Below, one piece after another: positions 43,774-52,051 of a stretch of 64,000 bases of DNA. The DNA lies in the NCBI GenBank assembly GCA_024234165.1, contig JACKOP010000003.1, forward strand, positions 434,001 to 498,000, given 5' to 3'. The stretch comes from Pseudomonadales bacterium. Its GTDB lineage: Bacteria > Pseudomonadota > Gammaproteobacteria > Pseudomonadales > UBA5518. The notes beneath the pieces are model-generated. The model saw only the letters and a list, made by a program, of their open reading frames with translations. It searched no databases and was not told where the DNA came from. The first letter of the stretch is position 1. Each line of letters begins with the position of its first letter. The position numbers and the translations under genes were made by a program.

Positions 43774-45851
43774 GCCGACCCCAGGCCTGCCATGCGATCC
43801 AGCGTGCTTTTCAAAGTTGCCTTCATTTCCTGAGGATCGTTCGATACGTCCTGGATGCGGTCCGGACTGACAGACTGGTGATAGAGCTCGTAGCTGGCAG
43901 CGCCGTTCAATGCGATTCGCAGCAACCGCCACTCTCCCAGCTCGAGCATGCGATCGCGTCCAGCTTCTACCGCTGGTGTGTATTCGCTGCGTAATGCCAG
44001 CGTGCCACGCTGCGCACATGGCACGTCGAGGATTTCCAGTAACTCCGGGTAGCGGATGTGGTCCGGATGCTGGCCCGGTGGTGTGGCCAACCACAGGCCG
44101 GTCTCACAGAAGCCGGGCAGCTCTGGCAGCGTGCCACCGTCCATCAGCGGTTTCAGCGAGGTACCTTCGACCGTATCGGGTACTTCCAGCCCCAGCAGAT
44201 CCAGCAGGGTCGGCATGATATCGATGGCGCGTACGAGTTGCTTGCTGGTCCTGGGTTCGGGGCGCCGTGGGTCGATGACTAGCAGGGGGATGCGGTTGCT
44301 CGCCTTGCCGCGGATGCTGTTGCCCTGGCCCCAGGTGTCGTTCTCGAAGAACTCCATGCCGTGGTCGCTGTAGATCACGACCAGGGTGTTGCGGTCCAGC
44401 CCGACCTTGCGCAGGTGACGCACGATCCGGCGTACCTCGTCATCAAAACTGCGTACACAACCTTTGTAGAGATCCAGCACCTGGTCCAGGTCGAAGGCTT
44501 CGCGAGGCTCCTTCTGGCTGCGGATGATCTCGATCGGGTCGGTCAGGCGCGACATGCCGAAAATCGACTCGCCGCGGTACTTCGGATCGGCGAAATACTG
44601 GTAGTACGGGTATTCGCTGCCGAAAGGCGGATGCGTGGTGCTGAGAAACGCGTTGAGGAAGAACGGCTCGCCGCTGCGTGCATGGTGGTTCAGCCGCGCG
44701 CGCACACTGTTGCCCAGCAGCTTCGTCATCGGCTTGCCGGCCAGGTAATAGATTTCCGGCAACATCCGCTTGCCCACCCGGTTGTGGGTGAACAGCGAAA
44801 GGAACAGGCGCAGGTCCTTCGGGCCCTGTCGGATCAGGAACTTCAGGTTCCACTGGTCGGGCGGGCCATCGTAGTGCTGGAAACCGAGCGGAAACTTGTT
44901 TAGATCGCTGCCTGCCCAATCGGTTACCGCTGCGGTGGTGTAGCCGTGTTCGGTCAGAATGGTTCCTAGACCAGGCTGGCTGATCCGGGCCTTGTCATCA
45001 CCTATGTAGTTCACCTTGATGCCATTGGTGTTCGGCAGGGTGCCGGTAAAGATCGACACCAGCGCTGGTGCCGTGCGTGCAATCGACACCAGGCAGTTGC
45101 TGAACAGCGCGCCTTTTGCGGCCAGGGTGTCGATGAATGGCGTCAGCGGTTGTTGCTTGTGCCGTGCGCCGATGTGGTCCGCACGCAGGGTGTCACTGCC
45201 GATCATCAGCAGGTTCATGCGTTTGCCACCGCGTGCTTTTGGCGTAAACAAGCCGGAGGTGCCCGGCGTGGCCGCCAGCAGATACGGCAGTGCCAGCACC
45301 GCCATGAACGCGGTGAAACCGAGTTTGCTCGTCACGGCGTCATCGAGAGCTGCAGACACCGCGATGGCCGATGCCAGCATGGTCACCAGTACGGTCAGTT
45401 CTGCCCAGCGCAGCCGGCTGACACTAAGCCCGCGATGCAGCCCGATGAAGCGCTGCATGCTGTAGTGCGAGTTCATCATGATGCTGGTCGGGATCAGCAG
45501 CAGATGTTTGCAGAACTGCAGTGCGCTGATGGCGGCAATGCCCGCCAGTGCGGCCATGCCAAGTACAGTACAGCCTGGCTGGGCGTGCAGCAGTACCGTT
45601 AACGCCAGTCCGGGGATGGTGCCGATCAACCCCATCCAAAGCATCAGCAGAAAAGCGAACACGCCAAGGCGCGCCAGCGCGTACACGGTATAGGGGCCGT
45701 AACGGTGCAGGATTTCGTCGCGGATCGAGGGGCCGGTGCGGGTGAACGACAGGATCGACTTCACGAGCAGCAGTACGCTGAGCACGCCTGCCACGGCGGC
45801 GCTGCATTGGAACAGCTGCAGGTAGTCGATGCTCATGGGTGGCTGCGTCAT
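43770..45851 (-). CDS. Membrane-bound sulfatase/phosphoethanolamine-transferase-fold protein
   Basis: 693 residues. About five membrane helices lie in the first 230 residues, then an alkaline-phosphatase-fold domain begins NLLMIGSDTLRADHIGA, with the metal-binding aspartate in SDTLRADH and the nucleophile threonine probably in ISIARTAPALVSIFTGTLP. VVIYSDHGMEFFEND is the C-terminal metal motif. The layout resembles LtaS/EptA-type phospho-transferases or membrane sulfatases, so it may add or remove a charged group on the glycan. The ATG at 45851 overlaps the upstream stop (ATGA). Confidence 0.85.
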   Translation of the reverse strand: MTQPPMSIDYLQLFQCSAAVAGVLSVLLLVKSILSFTRTGPSIRDEILHRYGPYTVYALARLGVFAFLLMLWMGLIGTIPGLALTVLLHAQPGCTVLGMAALAGIAAISALQFCKHLLLIPTSIMMNSHYSMQRFIGLHRGLSVSRLRWAELTVLVTMLASAIAVSAALDDAVTSKLGFTAFMAVLALPYLLAATPGTSGLFTPKARGGKRMNLLMIGSDTLRADHIGARHKQQPLTPFIDTLAAKGALFSNCLVSIARTAPALVSIFTGTLPNTNGIKVNYIGDDKARISQPGLGTILTEHGYTTAAVTDWAGSDLNKFPLGFQHYDGPPDQWNLKFLIRQGPKDLRLFLSLFTHNRVGKRMLPEIYYLAGKPMTKLLGNSVRARLNHHARSGEPFFLNAFLSTTHPPFGSEYPYYQYFADPKYRGESIFGMSRLTDPIEIIRSQKEPREAFDLDQVLDLYKGCVRSFDDEVRRIVRHLRKVGLDRNTLVVIYSDHGMEFFENDTWGQGNSIRGKASNRIPLLVIDPRRPEPRTSKQLVRAIDIMPTLLDLLGLEVPDTVEGTSLKPLMDGGTLPELPGFCETGLWLATPPGQHPDHIRYPELLEILDVPCAQRGTLALRSEYTPAVEAGRDRMLELGEWRLLRIALNGAASYELYHQSVSPDRIQDVSNDPQEMKATLKSTLDRMAGLGSA

Positions 45852-46762
45852 CCGATGTACGCGCGCATCTCGCCCAGTGCGGCAGCGGTCCGCACCAGGT
45901 AAAAACGCTTCTCGGGCCAGTAGAGCGAGGTCAATGCGCGCAGTCCGTAGCTGGCCAGCTTGCGCCACAGGTAGCGCGGGATGCCGCGTTGCCCGGTTGC
46001 GATGATTCGCGTGGAAGAAAACGAGCGCTGGAAGCTCTTCACCATCATGTACCTCAGCGTGAGCCGTTCGTTCTCTGCCACGTGGAACTGCACGATGCGT
46101 GGGCAGTATCGGATCTGTTCTCCGCCCGCCAGTGCGCGTTGCACGAAGTCGGTATCCTCGCCGCCGGCCAGGTTGTGCCCTTGCGGCCCCAGCTCCGTGG
46201 AGAACGTGCCAACCCGGGCGAATACCTCGCGCCGGATCACCAGATTGCCGCCGCCCGGAGTGCGCCCTGCTTCGCCGATGCGAAGCGGTTCTTCCCCGAG
46301 GTCGTACTGCGGCACCGGTAGCGGGTAGATTGCATAAGCGCTCAGGTCGTGCACCCAGGCAGGTTCGTCGCCGGTCCAGTCCGGCAGGATCTTGCCGCAG
46401 AACATCGTTGCCTCGGGAAGGCGGTCGGCGGCCTCGGTGATCGCGCGAAAGTAGTCGTGGTCCACGCGGTGATCGTCGTCGACCATCGCAATGAAATCCC
46501 CGCGCAGCAGTGGTATGGCAGTGTTGAGCGCGTTGGACTTGCCCGGCCTGGGTTCCTCGACGAAGCGAATGGGGTAGCGTGGCGTCGTGCTTCCCTGCGC
46601 GTACGACTGCAACAGGTCCCTGGTGCCGTCGGTGCAGGCATTCGCAATCACCAGCACTTCAACCGCAGCACCCTCGGGGCAGGCGGCATGGTCGATGAAC
46701 TCGAGCGTACGCTCCAGCAAGGCTGCCCGGTTGTGGGTGCAGATCAGGACTTCGATGAGCAT
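45848..46762 (-). CDS. Family 2 glycosyltransferase
   Basis: 304 residues. LIEVLICTHNRAALLERTLE, VEVLVIANACTDGTRDLL and the DXD-type FIAMVDDDHRVDHDYF form the GT-A core. GGGNLVIRREVFARVGTF and LAGGEDTDFVQRAL follow. It is translationally coupled to the sulfatase-fold gene. A 130-bp gap without a recognised gene separates it from the asparagine-synthase-like gene upstream. Confidence 0.91.
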   Translation of the reverse strand: MLIEVLICTHNRAALLERTLEFIDHAACPEGAAVEVLVIANACTDGTRDLLQSYAQGSTTPRYPIRFVEEPRPGKSNALNTAIPLLRGDFIAMVDDDHRVDHDYFRAITEAADRLPEATMFCGKILPDWTGDEPAWVHDLSAYAIYPLPVPQYDLGEEPLRIGEAGRTPGGGNLVIRREVFARVGTFSTELGPQGHNLAGGEDTDFVQRALAGGEQIRYCPRIVQFHVAENERLTLRYMMVKSFQRSFSSTRIIATGQRGIPRYLWRKLASYGLRALTSLYWPEKRFYLVRTAAALGEMRAYIG

Positions 46763-46892
46763 GGGCAGGTGTGGCGATGGTTATGCGCTGGGTAAATATA
46801 GCTTACCGAGGACCTTCACCCTTGAGTCGAAGAGTGGGGAATCTTCTGCTGGATTGCAGCGAATTGCCGAAATTTCGGCTTCTCCTGTGTCG

Positions 46893-48761
46893 TTACAGAC
46901 CGTTCATCTGCCGCCACTCGAGGAAAGTGATGATGTTGTTGAGCCGGATCGAATGATCGATCTTGCGTTCAAGATGTTCGTCCAGCATCTGCAGCAGCAC
47001 TTCGTGCTTGAACCAGCCATCGGTGAGTTCGGGGCGGTCGAGTTTCGCGCGAAACCATTCGGGCGCCGTGCGGCGAATGCTTTCATCGTGATGGGCGTAT
47101 TGGCTTCGATCGTGTGGTCCGAGCCAACCGCCGGACATGTTCGTGAGCAGTTTGCCTGCGGAGCGCTGCAGTGCACGCAGGCGCCAGTCCAGCCAGCCCG
47201 GCCGGTTGAAGGCAGAATCCTTGCCGATTCGCTCGGTTGCAGACGGTGGAGCCGTCAGCAGTTGGTCCAGCTTGACGCCATGCTTCGCATCCGGTATCGC
47301 CGCAAGTCGAGGCAGCATTGCGCAGATCATTTCGATGTAGACGTGCTGCCCGCTTTTGGCTGCAAGTGGAATATGGCTCCACAGATCGACGACGGCGTTG
47401 TCTGTAAAGGGGGCAGCCACGGCGAAGCGCTGCCCTAGCGTGTCCAGATGGTATGAGGTGTACCGGCGTTGACGATGGTTGATTTCGGCGATGATGGAGC
47501 GCTCGCTGAACGTGTCGGCATCGACGCTGTCAAGAATCCTGCGTACGGCTGTGATCACTGCACCTTCAATGGTGGAGTGCATGGTCGGCACGAGTACGTG
47601 TTGCAGTTGATCGGGAGAGAAACCTTTGGAAATGTAGCGCCGTTGCCAGAGCAGATCGAATCGCGTCGCATCGCTGTCGAGGTCTTCGTAATCGAACAGC
47701 CAGCCACCGGAGAGCACATCACCGAGGAATCCGGTGATACAGAGCTGCCCTGGGCTACCCGCCTGGTTCAGTCTGAGCATCGGTAGAGCGTCGATCGTGA
47801 TCTCACCGCTACAAATGTGCAGGCCCAGTTCCAGGTCGAGCTTGAAAAAGTCGTCGGCAAGCGGCAGGTATTCGTGTGCCGCACCGATGGCTTTTGCGAT
47901 ACGCCGGCCGTAGCGTACATCGTGGCAGTGGCGGTGGCCGTAGGTGACACATTCGGGAGCGATGCCTTGGTGGTGCAGGCAGCCCGCGAGCACTCGAGAA
48001 TCGAATCCACCGGTCACTGGCAGCAGTGGTGCGGGTTCAGGCGAACCGGTGGAGAACTGGCGGACGATCGCTTTGTTGATTGTCTCGAACAGCAGCGGTA
48101 CGAGATCGCGGCTGCCTATGGTGGGGTCTGGCTGCATGCGCAACTGCCAGTAGCGTTCCTTGCGGGTATCGGTGGGCGAAGCCGCCCAGATCTCTCCTGC
48201 AGGAAAGCGTCTGATGCCGGTGATGAGCGTACGGTCCTCAAGGAGATGGCCTGTCGTCAGGTATTGAGCTACGCCAATTGGATCGATACGCCAGGGCGTA
48301 AATGGTAGTGCTGTGATCAGCTCCGTGTGGGTGGCGACGATCAGCCGTTGGCCATCTTCCCAGACGTACAGTCGAAAGAATCCCTGTCGGTCGGTAGCGA
48401 TACGCAGGTTGTGTGACATGCCATCCCAGTGCAGCAGACAGAAGCGGCCGCTGACGCCTGCCAGTGCAGGGTTGCCTTCGCGACGCCATAGCTGTAGCAG
48501 CCTGGATGCGTCGATCGTTTGATCACCCACCATCGCCCGGCCGAACAGCGATGCCTGATCAGCGGTGCGCTGATCATTGGTCTCGGAGACTGTCTCCCAA
48601 CCGTCACAATGAGCATGGATCTGGAAATGATCGCCTGAGAAGCTCCAGACCTTCCCGCCGCGAGATTCCGCGAAATTCCTGTTTCGCTGCCGTGCCGTTG
48701 CCGCCAGTGAACTGGCTTCGCCAGGTATCGATGAAAAAACGGCAATGAGATCAATGCTCAT
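46893..48761 (-). CDS. Asparagine-synthase-like protein without amidotransferase cysteine
   Basis: 622 residues. It begins MSIDLIAVFSSIPGEASS, with no cysteine at position 2, followed by a degenerate amidotransferase-like domain (FCLLHWDGMSHNLRIATDRQG). The synthetase domain shows LLPVTGGFDSRVLAGCL in place of the usual SGGxDS loop, and the ITGFLGDVLSGGWL region. This is the type found in polysaccharide loci, where it may transfer ammonia to or adenylate sugar carboxylates; the role is unproven. The start has AGAGAG eight bases upstream. It is divergent from the AMP-ligase across 274 bp that show no recognised gene. Confidence 0.85.
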   Translation of the reverse strand: MSIDLIAVFSSIPGEASSLAATARQRNRNFAESRGGKVWSFSGDHFQIHAHCDGWETVSETNDQRTADQASLFGRAMVGDQTIDASRLLQLWRREGNPALAGVSGRFCLLHWDGMSHNLRIATDRQGFFRLYVWEDGQRLIVATHTELITALPFTPWRIDPIGVAQYLTTGHLLEDRTLITGIRRFPAGEIWAASPTDTRKERYWQLRMQPDPTIGSRDLVPLLFETINKAIVRQFSTGSPEPAPLLPVTGGFDSRVLAGCLHHQGIAPECVTYGHRHCHDVRYGRRIAKAIGAAHEYLPLADDFFKLDLELGLHICSGEITIDALPMLRLNQAGSPGQLCITGFLGDVLSGGWLFDYEDLDSDATRFDLLWQRRYISKGFSPDQLQHVLVPTMHSTIEGAVITAVRRILDSVDADTFSERSIIAEINHRQRRYTSYHLDTLGQRFAVAAPFTDNAVVDLWSHIPLAAKSGQHVYIEMICAMLPRLAAIPDAKHGVKLDQLLTAPPSATERIGKDSAFNRPGWLDWRLRALQRSAGKLLTNMSGGWLGPHDRSQYAHHDESIRRTAPEWFRAKLDRPELTDGWFKHEVLLQMLDEHLERKIDHSIRLNNIITFLEWRQMNGL

Positions 48762-49035
48762 AAGGAGTCTCTCTTGAATCCTGAGTGGGTGGTCCTGGTG
48801 GATTCTCGACTGGCGGCCGGGGACAAGGGCAGGTCCGATACCGTTGCTATCGACTTTACGGCGGACGGTTGCAGTCATACTCGTACATCCGGAGCATCGA
48901 TAACAGGGCCATGGGAATCCGCCGTTCCGTCCTGGGATGCGCGTCGCATTCAGGCACTCGCTGGCCGCGGAACGGATTCGCCTCTGATCAGCGTCTATAC
49001 TTCAGCCACTTTTCGACTCATCGGATACCAGTTCC

Positions 49036-50394
49036 TTGCATCCCGCCCTGGTGCGACACCTCATCTATCCCCTGCACGAACGCCTGTGCAAGCGCTCCAC
49101 CTTCAGTTATCTGCGCGACCTGGAGGCGAGCCAGTCGCTGAGCCGGGCGGAGGTCGAGGCGCTGCAGCTGCGCAAATTGGCTGCGTTGCTGCGTGTCTGT
49201 CGTGACCACAGCCCCTGGCATGCCGAGCGTATCGCGGCGGCCGGGGTGGCCGCCGGTGATGAGACGAGCATCGGTTTCGACGACCTGCGGCGGCTGCCGC
49301 TGATGGACAAGGCCGATGCCAGCGCGAACCGAGAGCGCATCGTCTGGCACGGCGTGCCGGGTGGCGCCTTCCGCTACACCACGGGGGGCTCCAGTGGTGC
49401 TCCGCTGATCTTCTACTACGGCCGGGATCGGCAGGCAGCCGATGCCGCCAGCCGGATGCGGGCGCGGCGCTGGTGGGGCATCGAGGTTGGCGAACCCGAG
49501 GTTTTCCTCTGGGGGGCGCCGGTCGAGCTGAGCAAGAACGACCGCATCAAGCGCCTGCGTGACCGCCTGGTGAACCAGTTGCTGCTGAATGCGTTCGAGA
49601 TGTCGGCGGCGGCAATGGATGACTACATCGAGGCCATTCGCAGCTATCGGCCGACCTGCATCTACGGCTATGCCAGCAGCCTGGCGCTGCTCGCATCGCA
49701 CGCCGAGGCGCGCGGCAAGTCGCTGCGGGTGCCATCGCTGAAGGTCGTCTGCACTACCGGAGAGTCTTTGTTTCCTGACCAGCGCGACATCATCGGGCGT
49801 GTGTTCGGCGTGCCTGTGGCCAACGAATACGGCGCGCGCGACTGTGGGCTGATGGCGCACGAATCACCGGCCGGACAGATGCTGGTGATGAGCGAGAGCA
49901 TCCTGCTGGAGGTGCTGGACCCCGATGGGCAGCCAGTGGTGCCGGGGCAGACCGGCGAGGCCGTGGTCACTGGCCTTTGCTCGCGGGCGCAGCCATTCAT
50001 CCGTTATCGAACCGGCGATATGGTCACCTTGTCCGACCAGCCCTGTGCCGGCGGGCGCGGCTTGCACGTGATCGAAACCGTGCAGGGGCGCAAGACCGAT
50101 TTCGTGATTCGTTCCGACGGCACAGTGATGCATGCCCTGGCGATCATCTACGTCTTGCGCGAGATGAACGAGGTCGCCCAGTTCAAGTTCATCCAGCACG
50201 AGCTGCGCCGTGCCGAGGCGCTGGTGGTGCCGCGTGGTGACTGGAACGAGGCAGCCACGCAGCGCGTGGTCGCTGGCGTGCAGGCACGTCTTGGCGCGGA
50301 CTGTGCCGTCGAGGTCACGCTGATGGATGCGATTGCCCCGGAAGCGTCCGGCAAGTATCGCTACGTGGTCAGCCACGCGAAGCTGCCATTCTGA
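49036..50394 (+). CDS. Phenylacetate-CoA-ligase-like AMP-binding protein (CapK type)
   Basis: 452 residues. The adenylate-forming motifs are FRYTTGGSSGAPLIFYYGRD (about 113-132, P-loop), NEYGARDCGLMAHES and FIRYRTGDMVTL. It lacks the extended C-terminal lid of full acyl-CoA ligases. Such proteins are common in capsule and exopolysaccharide loci and are thought to activate acyl groups for the glycan. The first codon is taken as TTG at 49036 because the MHPALVRHLIYPLHERL start looks family-like; GTG at 49051 is an alternative. xrtA follows after 25 bp. Confidence 0.85.
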   Translation: MHPALVRHLIYPLHERLCKRSTFSYLRDLEASQSLSRAEVEALQLRKLAALLRVCRDHSPWHAERIAAAGVAAGDETSIGFDDLRRLPLMDKADASANRERIVWHGVPGGAFRYTTGGSSGAPLIFYYGRDRQAADAASRMRARRWWGIEVGEPEVFLWGAPVELSKNDRIKRLRDRLVNQLLLNAFEMSAAAMDDYIEAIRSYRPTCIYGYASSLALLASHAEARGKSLRVPSLKVVCTTGESLFPDQRDIIGRVFGVPVANEYGARDCGLMAHESPAGQMLVMSESILLEVLDPDGQPVVPGQTGEAVVTGLCSRAQPFIRYRTGDMVTLSDQPCAGGRGLHVIETVQGRKTDFVIRSDGTVMHALAIIYVLREMNEVAQFKFIQHELRRAEALVVPRGDWNEAATQRVVAGVQARLGADCAVEVTLMDAIAPEASGKYRYVVSHAKLPF

Positions 50395-50419
50395 AACAGT
50401 CGACGGAAATCCGGAAATC

Positions 50420-52048
50420 ATGAACATGGCACAAGCGCCGCTATCGGGCCCGAGTTCCCCCGTATCCGGCAAGTCCACAAGCGGTCTGGCCGACACCCGC
50501 TGGCTGTACCTGCTGCTTGGCCTGATCGTGTTGCAGGTGGCGGTCTACTTCAACACTTACCTCAGCATGGGGCAGATCTGGTGGCGCTCCGAGACCTTTT
50601 CGCACGGCTTCCTGATCTTCCCGATCGCCGCCTGGCTGATCTGGCGCAACCGTGCGGAGTTGTTGCAGTCGCCGCTCGCGCCCGATCTGCGTGCACTGCT
50701 GCCGTTGCTGGCCGTGGTCGCGGGCTGGGCGGTGGCGCGCAGCGTCGACGTGCTGGTGGTCGAGCAGTTTGCTGCCGTTCTGATGTTGCCGGTGCTGGTG
50801 TGGCTCTGTCTGGGGTTACGTGCGGTGTGGGTGCTCGCTTTTCCGCTCGCGTTCATGTTGCTGGCGGTGCCGGTCGGTGAGTTCCTGATCTACCCGATGA
50901 TGCGGTTCACCGCTGCGTTCACGGTCAACGCGGTGCGGATGACCGGGATTCCGGTGTTCTGGGACGGCATGTTCTTCACGTTGCCTTCGGGGAACTGGAA
51001 TATCGTCGAAGGTTGCAGCGGGGTGCGTTACATCATCGCCTCGGTGACGCTCGGCGTGCTGTATGCGTATCTCACGTACCACAGCTACTGGCGCCGTGCG
51101 GCGTTCATCCTGGCTGCCTGCATCGTACCGGTGTTCGCCAACGGCATGCGCGCGTTCATCATTGTGATGCTCGGGCATTTCAGCAACATGAAGATCGCCA
51201 CCGGCGTCGATCACCTGATCTACGGCTGGGTGTGGTTCGGTATCGTGATGTTCTTCCTGTTCTGGGTGGGCGGCTTCTTCCGTGACGACCCACCCCCCGT
51301 AGGTCGGGATTCATCCCGACAGGACCCACCCCCCGTAGGTCGGGATTCATCCCGACAGGACCCGTCCCCCGTGGGTCGGGATTCATCCCGACAGACCCCA
51401 TTGCCACCCAACCCCCATCGCTGGCAACCCGTTGCCCTGCTGGCGCTGGGCCTGCTGTTCCTGGGCCCGCTGTGGATCGCCTGGGTCGAATCCCGCAATA
51501 CAGCGGCGGATTTCCATATACCGGCGCCGGCTGCCGTTGCCGGCTGGTCGGCAGCCGAATCGTTCACCGAGTGGAAGCCGCGCTACGTCAATCCCGCCGA
51601 CGAGCGCCAGTACAGCTTTTCCGATGGCGCTGGCCCGGTTGGTGTCTATCTCGCGTTCTACGGCCGTCAGGCGCAGGATGCGGAGCTGATCAATTCGCAG
51701 AACGTGATGGTGGTGCAGAAGCACCCGGTATGGCGCGAACCCTCACAGGTGCCGCGCAACGTGCAGGTCGGTGGACACCACATCCCACTGATCGAATCGC
51801 GCCTCGAATCGAGAACGCAGGATCTGCTGGCCTGGCACTGGATGCGTGCGGCCGGGCAGGATTTCAGCGATCCGCGGCTCGGCAAGATCCACGAAGCACT
51901 GGGGGTGCTGCGCGGCGCCGGTCGGGAGGGCTTCGGTATCGTCGTGTATGCGCCGTATACCGACCAGCCCGATGCCGCGCGTGCGCGGCTGCAGACATTT
52001 CTCGATGCCATGCTGCCGTCGATCGACGCAGCGCTGAAGGTCGAATAA
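50420..52048 (+). CDS. xrtA: Exosortase A fused to an EpsI domain, with a REP-derived insertion
   Basis: 542 residues. The exosortase half has about eight membrane helices and the protease-like catalytic residues: cysteine in VEGCSGVRYI (Cys199), arginine in FANGMRAFII (Arg244) and histidine in TGVDHLIYGW (His265). The EpsI half (about 340-542) reads WIAWVESRNTAADFHIPAPA and ends in the WHWMRAAGQDFSDPRLGK segment. Between them, residues about 292-325 are three 12-residue repeats (DPPPVGRDSSRQ and variants) made by a REP array. XrtA cuts and sorts PEP-CTERM proteins at the inner membrane. Confidence 0.96.
   Translation: MNMAQAPLSGPSSPVSGKSTSGLADTRWLYLLLGLIVLQVAVYFNTYLSMGQIWWRSETFSHGFLIFPIAAWLIWRNRAELLQSPLAPDLRALLPLLAVVAGWAVARSVDVLVVEQFAAVLMLPVLVWLCLGLRAVWVLAFPLAFMLLAVPVGEFLIYPMMRFTAAFTVNAVRMTGIPVFWDGMFFTLPSGNWNIVEGCSGVRYIIASVTLGVLYAYLTYHSYWRRAAFILAACIVPVFANGMRAFIIVMLGHFSNMKIATGVDHLIYGWVWFGIVMFFLFWVGGFFRDDPPPVGRDSSRQDPPPVGRDSSRQDPSPVGRDSSRQTPLPPNPHRWQPVALLALGLLFLGPLWIAWVESRNTAADFHIPAPAAVAGWSAAESFTEWKPRYVNPADERQYSFSDGAGPVGVYLAFYGRQAQDAELINSQNVMVVQKHPVWREPSQVPRNVQVGGHHIPLIESRLESRTQDLLAWHWMRAAGQDFSDPRLGKIHEALGVLRGAGREGFGIVVYAPYTDQPDAARARLQTFLDAMLPSIDAALKVE
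51299..51392 (+). repeat. REP-like palindrome array 3, inside the xrtA reading frame
   Basis: Three same-orientation 22-bp units, 51299-51320, 51335-51356 and 51371-51392, of the form GTAGGTCGGGATTCATCCCG-AC (third unit GTGG). The period is exactly 36 bp, so each copy adds 12 codons. In this frame the GTAG head reads as GTA-G and gives no stop. Linkers are AGGACCCACCCCCC-like. Confidence 0.97.
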
Positions 52049-52051
52049 CGC

